The notes beneath the pieces were generated by a model. It saw only the letters and a program-made list of their open reading frames with translations. It did no database searches and was not told the DNA's origin. From Ramlibacter paludis (GTDB lineage Bacteria > Pseudomonadota > Gammaproteobacteria > Burkholderiales > Burkholderiaceae_C), in contig NZ_JAKLTM010000008.1 in assembly GCF_022012305.1 (NCBI RefSeq), positions 1-64,000 of the forward strand: DNA of 64,000 nt. The letters are read 5' to 3'. Of this stretch, positions 16,326 to 23,263 are shown one piece after another (position 1 is the stretch's first letter; each line of letters starts with the position of its first letter). A program made the translations under genes and the position numbers.

Positions 16326-17618
16326 TTGGCCGCGGTCCGCCGCGGCGAATCGGCGACGCCGGCGCTCGCCCGCGTGCCGTCCGAGCTGCGCCCGGCCGCG
16401 CAGGCCTTGTCTTTCCACGTCCTGCGCAACCTGGGTCGCGCCGAAGCCTTGCGCAAGCAACTGGCGAAACGGCCGCCGCCACCTGCGGCCGACGCGCTGC
16501 TGTGCACCGCGCTGGCGCTTGCCTGGCAGGAGGAGGGCGCACCGTATCCGCCGTTCACGCTGGTGGACCAGGCCGTGGAAGCCGCCAAGCGCGCGCCCGA
16601 GACCAAGGCGCAGCAGGCTTTCATCAACGCCTGCCTGCGCCGCTTCCTGCGCGAGCGCGAGGCGCTGGTCGCGGCGACCGACAAGGATCCGGTGGCGCGC
16701 TGGAACCATCCCAAGTGGTGGATCGAGCGGCTGAAGAAGGACCATCCGCGCGCCTGGGAGCAGATCCTGGAGGCGAACAATGCGGCGGCGCCGATGACCT
16801 TGCGGGTGAACACGCGGCGAGTCGCGGTGGCGGACATGCAGGCCAGGCTCGAAGCCGCGGGCATCGCGACCACGCCGGTGGGGCAGTTCGGGCTGATCCT
16901 GGAGCGGCCGCTGCCGGTGGGGGAGATTCCGGGGTTCGGCGAGGGATGGGTGTCGGTGCAGGATGCCGGTGCGCAGTTGGCAGCGGCCTTGGTGGTGGGG
17001 TCGGCTGCGCCGAACCCACCCTACGAAATACTGGATGCCTGCGCCGCGCCGGGCGGAAAGACCGCGCACATCGCGGAACTGGCGGATACCAGGCTGCTGG
17101 CCCTGGATGTCGATCCGGCCCGCTGCGAGCGCATCCACCAGAACCTGGAGCGGCTGGGACTGAAAGCGCAAGTGCAGGCTGCCGACGCCGGCGAGCCCGC
17201 AACGTGGTGGAACGGCCAGTCATTCGACGCCATCCTGCTCGATGCGCCGTGCACCGCATCCGGCATCGTCCGCCGCCACCCGGACGTCCGCTGGCTGCGC
17301 CGGGAAAGCGACGTCGCGCAGCTGGCGGCGCAGCAGGCGCGCCTGCTGGACGCCCTGTGGCCGCTGCTCAAGGCCGGGGGGCGGCTGGTGTACTGCACCT
17401 GTTCGGTCTTCAAGGCGGAAGGCGACGAGCGTATTGCGGCGTTTCTTGCACACAACATTGGGGCTGTTTTGCGCCCCGGGCCCGGCCATTTATTGCCCCG
17501 GAACGGCGCCAAGCCAGGGGGTGTCCCGGACAATGAGGCAGGTGACCACGACGGCTTCTATTACGCGGTGCTGGAAAAAGGTGCACTCGAAGCACCTGCG
17601 CGCCCGGCGGATGCTTGA
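16326..17618 (+). CDS. rsmB: 16S rRNA (cytosine(967)-C(5))-methyltransferase RsmB
   Basis: RsmB methylates C967 of 16S rRNA with SAM. The product has an N-terminal NusB-like helical domain (ALSFHVLRNLGRAEALRKQL) and a C-terminal Rossmann methyltransferase with the SAM loop DACAAPGGKTAHIAEL. The proline-cysteine motif is DAPCTASGIVRRHPD, and the second catalytic Cys lies in LVYCTCSVF. TTG 16326 gives 430 residues and is the first conventional start. However, the frame is open back to 16239, and the upstream codons encode PLWRQLQAA, which looks like genuine RsmB N-terminus. A CTG at 16275 with GAGG before it may be the real start. The stop overlaps the next gene. Confidence 0.93.
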   Translation: MAAVRRGESATPALARVPSELRPAAQALSFHVLRNLGRAEALRKQLAKRPPPPAADALLCTALALAWQEEGAPYPPFTLVDQAVEAAKRAPETKAQQAFINACLRRFLREREALVAATDKDPVARWNHPKWWIERLKKDHPRAWEQILEANNAAAPMTLRVNTRRVAVADMQARLEAAGIATTPVGQFGLILERPLPVGEIPGFGEGWVSVQDAGAQLAAALVVGSAAPNPPYEILDACAAPGGKTAHIAELADTRLLALDVDPARCERIHQNLERLGLKAQVQAADAGEPATWWNGQSFDAILLDAPCTASGIVRRHPDVRWLRRESDVAQLAAQQARLLDALWPLLKAGGRLVYCTCSVFKAEGDERIAAFLAHNIGAVLRPGPGHLLPRNGAKPGGVPDNEAGDHDGFYYAVLEKGALEAPARPADA

Positions 17619-18210
17619 GCGTGCGGCTTTCGCCTGCGCCTTCGTTTTCTTCCTGCTGGCCACGGCGCTGGCCCCGGCCCGGGCCGACGTGGGCGCCACC
17701 GAGATCACCCACATGCAGGTGGAACGGGGCGACGAGGGCATCCTGCTGTCGGCGACCGTCAAGTTCGACCTGCCCCCGGTGATCGAGGACGCGCTGGCCA
17801 AGGGCATCCCGATGTACTTCGTGGCCGAGGCCGCCATCTACCGCGACCGCTGGTACTGGTACGACAAGCGCGTGAGCTATGCGGCGCGCCACATGCGCCT
17901 GGCCTTCCAGCCGCTCACGCGGCGCTGGCGCCTGCAGGTGTCCCCCAACCCCATCGGCAATTCCGGCATGGTGCTGGGCCAGATGTTCGACACCCACCAG
18001 GAAGCCCTTGCCGCCATCCAGCGCACCTCGCGCTGGCGCATCGCCGACAACTCCACCATCGACCCGGACTCCACCCAGACCGTGGAATTCCGCTTCCGGC
18101 TCGACGTCTCGCAGCTGCCGCGGCCCTTCCAGATCGGGGCCGTCGGCCAGAGCGAATGGAACATCAACGCCGCCCGGGCGCAGCGCCTGGAGCTGGACGC
18201 GGCCCGGTGA
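17611..18210 (+). CDS. DUF4390 periplasmic protein
   Basis: The 199-residue product has a Sec signal peptide (residues 1-25, cleavage after ARA) and a single beta-rich domain with DRWYWYDKRV and the NPIGNSGMVLG block. This corresponds to the DUF4390 family found between rsmB and ntrY in Burkholderiales. The function is unknown. Its ATG lies inside the last codons of rsmB (8-bp overlap), and its TGA overlaps the GTG start of the kinase gene by 4 bp. The three genes are therefore co-translated, suggesting an accessory role for the kinase; that link is inference. Confidence 0.75.
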   Translation: MLERAAFACAFVFFLLATALAPARADVGATEITHMQVERGDEGILLSATVKFDLPPVIEDALAKGIPMYFVAEAAIYRDRWYWYDKRVSYAARHMRLAFQPLTRRWRLQVSPNPIGNSGMVLGQMFDTHQEALAAIQRTSRWRIADNSTIDPDSTQTVEFRFRLDVSQLPRPFQIGAVGQSEWNINAARAQRLELDAAR

Positions 18211-20489
18211 ACCTGCCGCGCCCACCCGAAGGCCCGCCGCGCAAGCTGGTGCAGGGAACGCGCGCCTGGCGCTGGGCGCTGGCGGTGGCGGTCACCGTGG
18301 TGGTGGCCATCGGCATCGTGCTGATGTTCCTGCTGACGCAGGCCACCAACAACCGCGAGCTGTACGAGCAGAACTACGGCCGCCTGTTCGCGCTGAACAT
18401 GGTGGTGGCCGGCGCGCTGCTGGCGGTGATCCTGTGGGTGTTCGTCCGCCTGGCCAGCCGCCTGCGGCGCGGCAAGTTCGGCAGCCGCCTGCTGGTGAAG
18501 CTGGCCGCCATCTTCGCGCTGGTGGGGCTGGTGCCCGGCGTCCTGATCTACGTCGTGTCCTACCAGTTCGTCTCGCGCTCCATCGAGACCTGGTTCGACG
18601 TGAAGGTGGAAGGCGCGCTCGATTCGGGCCTGAACCTCGGGCGCGCCACGCTCGACACGCTGGCCAACGACTTCGGCAACAAGACGCGCGGCGCCGCCAA
18701 CCAGCTTGCGGAGACGCCCGACGCGTCGGCCGGCCTGGTGCTGGAGAAGCTGCGCGACCAGCTGGGCGCCATCGACGTGGTGCTGTGGGGCGGCACCGGC
18801 CAGATGATCGCCAGCGCCGGTCAGTCGCGCTTCCAGCTGCGGCCGGAGCGGCCGAGCGCGCAGCAACTGCGCACGACCCGCGGCCAGCGCGGGCTGACCA
18901 TCATCGAAGGCTTCGACGATCCGCAGTCTGCCATCAACAACGCGCGCATCAAAGCGCTGGCGATCGTGCCGCAGCCCAGCCTGGGCCTGCTGGCGGAGCC
19001 GCGCTACCTGCAGGCCACCATCGTCATCCCGCCGACGCTGGTGGCCAACCTGATCGCGGTACAGGAGGCAAACCGCGAGTACCAGGAGCGGGCCCTGGGC
19101 CGCGACGGCTTGCGCCGCATGTACATCGGCACGCTGACCTTGAGCCTGTTCCTCGCGGTGTTCGGCGCGGTGCTGCTGGCGATCCTCCTGGGCAACCAGC
19201 TGGCCCGGCCGCTGCTGCTGCTGGCCGCCGGCGTGAGCGAAGTGGCGGCGGGCGACCTGTCGCCGAAGCCGGCCTTGCAGGGCAAGGACGAACTCGGCGG
19301 CCTGACCCGCGCCTTCGCCGACATGACGCAGCAGCTGGCCGACGCCCGCGGCGCCGTCGAGAAGAGCATGGGCCAGGTCAATGCGGCGCGGCGCAACCTG
19401 CAGACCATCCTGGACAACCTGACCGCCGGCGTGGTGGTGCTCGATGCCAAGGGCCGCATCCAGACCTCCAACCCGGGCGCGGCGCGCATCCTGCGGGTGG
19501 CGCTGGAGGATTACCAGGCCAAGCCGCTGGCCAGCATCGTCGGCCTCGAAGCCTTCGGCACGGCGGTGCAGCAGCGCTTCGACGACTTCTTCAACGAGCG
19601 CGCGAAGGAAGGGGCGGAGCAGGGCGCCGACCACTGGCAGCAGTCCTTCGAGCTCAACACCGCCCACATCGGCGAGGCCCAGGCCAACATCGTGACGCTG
19701 GTGGCGCGCGGCGCCGAGATGCCCGGCGGCTCGCGCCTGTTGGTATTCGACGACATTTCCGAAATCGTTTCGGCGCAGCGGGCGCAGGCCTGGGGCGAGG
19801 TCGCGCGGCGGCTGGCGCACGAGATCAAGAACCCCCTGACGCCGATCCAGCTGTCGGCCGAGCGCATGGAAATGAAGCTGGCCGGCAAGCTGCAGGCCAC
19901 CGAACAGGCGATCGTCACCAAGTCGGTCCACACCATCGTCGACCAGGTCGAATCGATGAAGCGGCTGGTCAACGAATTCCGCGACTACGCCCGTCTGCCG
20001 GCCGCCGAACTGAAGCCGGTCGACCTGAATGCCCTGGTGAGCGACGTGCTGGCGCTCTACGCGCGCGAGGGCGACGCCACCCGGGGCGCGGCCCAGGTGC
20101 CCGTGCGCATGGAGCTGGATCCGGCCGCGCCGCGCGTGCTGGGCGACGGCCAGCAGCTGCGCCAGGTGATCCACAACCTGCTCCAGAACGCCCAGGACGC
20201 CACCGAAGGGCGGGGCGGCGGCGAGGTGGTGGTGCGCACCCAGTGGAACGAGCCGGCCAAGCGGGTGCGGCTGATCGTCCAGGACAGCGGCCACGGTTTT
20301 CCGGAGCACATCCTCAAGCGCGCCTTCGAGCCCTACGTGACCACCAAGCCGAAAGGCACCGGGCTGGGGCTGGCGGTCGTGAAAAAAATCGCGGATGAGC
20401 ATGGCGCCCGCATCGATCTAAAGAATCGGCTGGCTGAGGGTGTGATCCAAGGGGCCCAAGTGTCGTTATCATTTGGAGTTGCGAGTTAA
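18207..20489 (+). CDS. ntrY: NtrY-type sensor histidine kinase
   Basis: The 760-residue product has N-terminal membrane helices (about 22-43, 62-80 and 98-118), a periplasmic domain, another helix near 310-340, and a HAMP segment. A PAS domain (ILDNLTAGVVVLDAKGRIQTSNPGA) is followed by a HisKA dimerisation domain with His538 in ARRLAHEIKNPLTPIQLSAERM, then a HATPase domain (LLQNAQDA, DSGHGF, KGTGLGLAVVKKI). NtrY/NtrX systems respond to redox or nitrogen status in proteobacteria. GTG 18207 is chosen because it gives the 4-bp GTGA overlap with DUF4390 and starts the protein just before the first helix. The response regulator follows 21 bp later. Confidence 0.88.
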   Translation: MNLPRPPEGPPRKLVQGTRAWRWALAVAVTVVVAIGIVLMFLLTQATNNRELYEQNYGRLFALNMVVAGALLAVILWVFVRLASRLRRGKFGSRLLVKLAAIFALVGLVPGVLIYVVSYQFVSRSIETWFDVKVEGALDSGLNLGRATLDTLANDFGNKTRGAANQLAETPDASAGLVLEKLRDQLGAIDVVLWGGTGQMIASAGQSRFQLRPERPSAQQLRTTRGQRGLTIIEGFDDPQSAINNARIKALAIVPQPSLGLLAEPRYLQATIVIPPTLVANLIAVQEANREYQERALGRDGLRRMYIGTLTLSLFLAVFGAVLLAILLGNQLARPLLLLAAGVSEVAAGDLSPKPALQGKDELGGLTRAFADMTQQLADARGAVEKSMGQVNAARRNLQTILDNLTAGVVVLDAKGRIQTSNPGAARILRVALEDYQAKPLASIVGLEAFGTAVQQRFDDFFNERAKEGAEQGADHWQQSFELNTAHIGEAQANIVTLVARGAEMPGGSRLLVFDDISEIVSAQRAQAWGEVARRLAHEIKNPLTPIQLSAERMEMKLAGKLQATEQAIVTKSVHTIVDQVESMKRLVNEFRDYARLPAAELKPVDLNALVSDVLALYAREGDATRGAAQVPVRMELDPAAPRVLGDGQQLRQVIHNLLQNAQDATEGRGGGEVVVRTQWNEPAKRVRLIVQDSGHGFPEHILKRAFEPYVTTKPKGTGLGLAVVKKIADEHGARIDLKNRLAEGVIQGAQVSLSFGVAS

Positions 20490-20510
20490 CAACGCCTTGA
20501 TCGAGGACTG

Positions 20511-21230
20511 ATGGCAAACATTCTTGTGGTGGACGACGAACTGGGAATCCGGGACCTGTTGTCCGAAATCCTCAACGACGAGGGCCACACCGTAGAACTC
20601 GCCGAGAACGCGGCGCAAGCCCGTGCCGCGCGCCAGCGCATGCGGCCCGACCTCGTGCTGCTGGACATCTGGATGCCCGACACCGACGGCGTCACGCTGC
20701 TGAAGGAGTGGGCGACCACCAGCCTGCTCACGATGCCGGTGGTCATGATGAGCGGCCACGCCACCATCGAGACCGCGGTGGAGGCCACCAAGATCGGCGC
20801 GCACTCCTTCCTGGAAAAGCCGATCACCATGCAGAAGCTGCTGAAGGCGGTGGAAGCCGGCCTCTCGCGCAACGCCCCCGGCAGCGCCGCGGCCGCGCCC
20901 CCGCGCAAGCCGGGCATGGCCGGCGTGGTGCCGATGATGCCGGTGGTGGAACTCACCGTCGAAGCCGCCATGACCGGCGGCCAGGCCATTCCCGCTGCCG
21001 TGGAAATGGGCCCGCAGGCGCGCCAGATGTTCGAGCTGGACAAGCCGCTGCGCGACGCCCGCGACGAATTCGAGAAGTGCTACTTCGAGTTCCATCTGGC
21101 CAAGGAAGGCGGCTCGATGACACGCGTGGCCGAGAAGACCGGCCTGGAGCGCACCCATCTTTACCGCAAGCTGAAGCAGCTGGGCGTGGACCTGTCGCGC
21201 GGCAAGCGCAGCAGCGCGTCGACGGCCTGA
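20511..21230 (+). CDS. NtrX-like response regulator lacking the AAA+ domain
   Basis: The 239-residue product has an N-terminal receiver with acidic pocket VVDDE, phosphorylatable Asp52 (LLDIWMPDTDG) and LEKP Lys. An Ala/Pro-rich linker leads to a Fis-type helix-turn-helix at about 200-225 (MTRVAEKTGLERTHLYRKLKQLGV). Canonical NtrX has a sigma-54-interacting AAA+ ATPase between these domains; here that module is completely absent and the protein is about half the usual length. Regulation must therefore be sigma-54 independent. The gene follows ntrY and is surely its partner. The truncated form seems typical of this clade rather than a broken gene, since no remnants are visible. Confidence 0.85.
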   Translation: MANILVVDDELGIRDLLSEILNDEGHTVELAENAAQARAARQRMRPDLVLLDIWMPDTDGVTLLKEWATTSLLTMPVVMMSGHATIETAVEATKIGAHSFLEKPITMQKLLKAVEAGLSRNAPGSAAAAPPRKPGMAGVVPMMPVVELTVEAAMTGGQAIPAAVEMGPQARQMFELDKPLRDARDEFEKCYFEFHLAKEGGSMTRVAEKTGLERTHLYRKLKQLGVDLSRGKRSSASTA

Positions 21231-21258
21231 GGCCGCGGAGGGTGCTCCCGCGCCCTGC

Positions 21259-21264
21259 TATAAT
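21259..21264 (+). promoter_or_regulatory. -10 element of tRNA-Phe promoter
   Basis: A perfect TATAAT lies 12 bp upstream of the mature tRNA-Phe 5' end, placing the transcription start within a few bases of the tRNA. No good -35 hexamer is visible 16-18 bp upstream, where sequence is GC-rich. A perfect -10 box is conspicuous in this GC-rich genome. Confidence 0.75.
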
Positions 21265-21276
21265 CTTCCCTCTCAC

Positions 21277-21352
21277 GGCCCGGTAGCTCAGTTGGTAGAG
21301 CAGCGGATTGAAAATCCGCGTGTCGGTGGTTCGATTCCGCCCCAGGCCACCA
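21277..21352 (+). tRNA. tRNA-Phe (anticodon GAA)
   Basis: A complete 76-nt cloverleaf with encoded CCA (21350-21352). The anticodon stem GCGGA / TCCGC closes a loop TTGAAAA, with GAA at 21310-21312. The T-arm is GGTGG-TTCGATT-CCGCC. The acceptor stem GGCCCGG / CCAGGCC has one C-A mismatch at the fifth pair; all other pairs are Watson-Crick. A TATAAT box precedes it and an intrinsic terminator follows, so it is a single-gene unit. Confidence 0.96.
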
Positions 21353-21357
21353 AATTC

Positions 21358-21392
21358 AACGCCCCAGGACCCTTCCGGCCTGGGGCGTTTTT
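21358..21392 (+). terminator. Rho-independent terminator after tRNA-Phe
   Basis: An 11-bp stem AACGCCCCAGG (21358-21368) / CCTGGGGCGTT (21379-21389) with a 10-nt loop ends in five T residues (21388-21392). It closes the tRNA-Phe unit six bases after the CCA end. Confidence 0.92.
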
Positions 21393-21416
21393 CATTCCGC
21401 CGACTGGCGTTGCACC

Positions 21417-21641
21417 ATGAAGATCACTTATGCCGGCAAGGCCGGCGCCGGCCCGTCCTACGAAGTCGAGTCCGACCGGCACGGCAACTACACCATCCGC
21501 ACCGGCGGCAAGGTGGTGAAGCGCGTGAGCGCCATCACCAGCTATGTCGGCAAGCCGCGCTGGGGCAGCAAGAAGCTGGAAGAGGACGCGCTCGAGGACG
21601 CGAAGGCGGCCATCGACGCGTTCAAGGATTCGGGCGTCTGA
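21417..21641 (+). CDS. Small uncharacterised protein (74 aa)
   Basis: The product is a 74-residue soluble, charged protein (MKITYAGKAGAGPSYEVESDRHGNYTIRTG...). It has no signal peptide or membrane segment, a likely beta-hairpin first half and a helical second half rich in Lys, Glu and Asp. Codon use matches neighbours and there is no overlap with other genes. It starts 25 bp after the tRNA-Phe terminator and precedes a small secreted-protein gene. I do not recognise a family. Confidence 0.6.
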   Translation: MKITYAGKAGAGPSYEVESDRHGNYTIRTGGKVVKRVSAITSYVGKPRWGSKKLEEDALEDAKAAIDAFKDSGV

Positions 21642-21651
21642 AGGCACCGGA

Positions 21652-21969
21652 ATGCGCGCAGCATTCGCTCTCGTAGTTGCCTGCGTGGCGACGATGGCCC
21701 ACGCCGAAGCGCCCAGCTTCGAAGTCGCCTATCGCGCCTGGGACCTCGTGACCGAGCTCGCGCGCACGCAGCGCAACCCCGCCATCAGCGGCGAATGCGG
21801 CAAGAGTTTTCGTCCCTTCGTGATTCCGGGCCTCAAGCGGCAATCGAAGGAGGATGAAGCCGTCGCAGCAAAGGCTTGCTACGACGCTGCCCGCGCAGCC
21901 TGTGCGAACCCCGCGTTCCAGCGCACTCCCGAGTTCGCCAGGAAGTGCGAAGAGTTCCGCCAGCCCTAG
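21652..21969 (+). CDS. Small secreted uncharacterised protein
   Basis: The 105-residue product has a clear Sec signal peptide (MRAAFALVVACVATMAHAEA, cleavage near residue 18-19). The mature part contains four cysteines in a helical context (SGECGKSF, KACYDAARAACANP, KCEEF), consistent with a disulfide-stabilised periplasmic protein. The family is not recognised. Its ATG is 10 bp after the preceding small gene, suggesting a two-gene unit. Its TAG stop shares the palindrome CTAG with the stop codon of the convergent membrane-protein gene, so the two genes overlap by 4 bp tail to tail. Confidence 0.65.
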   Translation: MRAAFALVVACVATMAHAEAPSFEVAYRAWDLVTELARTQRNPAISGECGKSFRPFVIPGLKRQSKEDEAVAAKACYDAARAACANPAFQRTPEFARKCEEFRQP

Positions 21970-23180
21970 AACAGGATCCCCGCCAGCAGCTTGAGCAACT
22001 CCTCCAACGGCATGATCGTCAGCAGCAGCGGGGTCAGCGGCACCAGCAGCGCCGCCGCCAGTTGCAGCACCGCGGCACGGGTGATGGGCACCAGGCGCAT
22101 CTCCTTCACCACCGTATAGCTCCCGTCGAGGTCGGCCAGTGACTGGATGTCGGCGGTACCCACCAGGGGTTCGTCGGCAGGTGCCGCACCGCGCAGCCAC
22201 TTCGCGTCGAACGCGCGCACGTAGCGTTGCGCGAGCGAGCCGTACTCGCGCAGGCCGGTGCGCCGCGCCTCGGCCAATTGCGGAGCGACGGCCAGCAGCG
22301 GACCGAAGACCAGCAAGGCCATGAAAGCCGCCATCACCGCGAGCTCCGCCTTGAAATCCGTCAGCTTCGCCCCCGTGTACAGGATGCGGCTGGCCAGCTG
22401 GCCGGCGAGCACCGTCCCGTGGGCGACGACCACCAGGGAGAAGGCGTACACGGTCTGCGACAGGAAACCCAGGCCGCCCAGGCGGTCCGGATGGGTGGGC
22501 ACCACGGCCAGCGGAATGCGCGTCACCTGCCACAGGAAGCGGGCCCAGATGAAGATGCGGAAGTACCAGCGCAGCAGCAGGAACTGGAACAAGGGCAGGC
22601 TGACGTAGCCGTACCAGGTGCCCGCCAGCGTGAGGTGCGAGCCCTCCGGCGAGACCAGCGCATACCAGCTGTCGGTCGGCAGGGCCACGAACTGCCGCCA
22701 CACGAGCAGGACCCCGACGCCGTACACCAGGGCCACGAGCAGCAGTTCCGCAGGAATCGAATTGCGCAGCCGCGCCGCGGACTCGATGCTGGCCAGGAAC
22801 TGCTTGCTGTGGCTCGCGGGAATCAGGTCGCGCTCCAGGAAGCTGCGCGCGATGCGCCCCATGCGGGTGTGCACCAGCAGCTCCGCCGCCACCAGCATCG
22901 GCAGTGCCAGCAGGAAGCGCACGTGCACCTCCACGTCCTGCAGGAAGGACACGTTCACCGTGCCCGGCAGCAGCCGGCCTTCGAGTCCGGCGAGCACCGC
23001 CAGCGGCAACCAGGCGAGCAGCGCGATCACGAGGATGCGCTTGCGCACATGGTGCAGCGTGTCGTCGCAGAGGTGGGCCCGCCGCAGCAGCTGGTAGAGC
23101 GGCCCGCCGAGCACCAGCGAGAAGTTGCCCGCGGGCAGGCCCGCGGCGTCGTGGGGATCGAGGGCGTGCACTTGCTCCAT
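21966..23180 (-). CDS. Multi-pass membrane protein of unknown function
   Basis: The 404-residue product has about seven hydrophobic helices: near 48-66, 87-100, 147-160, 192-210, a region around 245-265, 291-312, and a C-terminal pair near 365-400. A conserved-looking aromatic block is LLLRWYFRIFIWARFLWQVTRIPLAVVPTHPDRLGGLGFL, which resembles DUF-type bacterial integral membrane proteins; no enzyme motif was found. ATG 23180 begins a soluble 45-residue N-terminus. A perfect palindromic operator followed by a -10-like element (23208-23252) lies directly upstream, so the gene has its own promoter separate from the patatin cassette behind it. Confidence 0.7.
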   Translation of the reverse strand: MEQVHALDPHDAAGLPAGNFSLVLGGPLYQLLRRAHLCDDTLHHVRKRILVIALLAWLPLAVLAGLEGRLLPGTVNVSFLQDVEVHVRFLLALPMLVAAELLVHTRMGRIARSFLERDLIPASHSKQFLASIESAARLRNSIPAELLLVALVYGVGVLLVWRQFVALPTDSWYALVSPEGSHLTLAGTWYGYVSLPLFQFLLLRWYFRIFIWARFLWQVTRIPLAVVPTHPDRLGGLGFLSQTVYAFSLVVVAHGTVLAGQLASRILYTGAKLTDFKAELAVMAAFMALLVFGPLLAVAPQLAEARRTGLREYGSLAQRYVRAFDAKWLRGAAPADEPLVGTADIQSLADLDGSYTVVKEMRLVPITRAAVLQLAAALLVPLTPLLLTIMPLEELLKLLAGILF

Positions 23181-23207
23181 GACGGCCTTTCCTCGTCAAG
23201 GGCCCCC

Positions 23208-23252
23208 ACTGTGCGCCAGGATGCATGTGCGCCCGATGGGACCAAGGTCCCA
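23208..23252 (-). promoter_or_regulatory. Regulon promoter 1: perfect palindromic operator plus -10
   Basis: TGGGACCAAGGTCCCA at 23237-23252 is a perfect inverted repeat with a 2-bp centre, extended to GATGGGACC/GGTCCCATC. Reading toward the membrane-protein gene, the hexamer CACAGT (23213-23208) starts 24 nt after the palindrome. The predicted start site near 23201 gives a leader of about 20 nt before ATG 23180. This is the best copy of the nine-member motif in the window. Confidence 0.8.
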
Positions 23253-23263
23253 TCCGGGCTCGC

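Noticed and set aside
23235..23254. The perfect palindrome as a transcription terminator of the patatin operon
   Set aside because: No T-run follows on the relevant strand, the loop is only 2 nt, and the same sequence recurs upstream of genes rather than after them.
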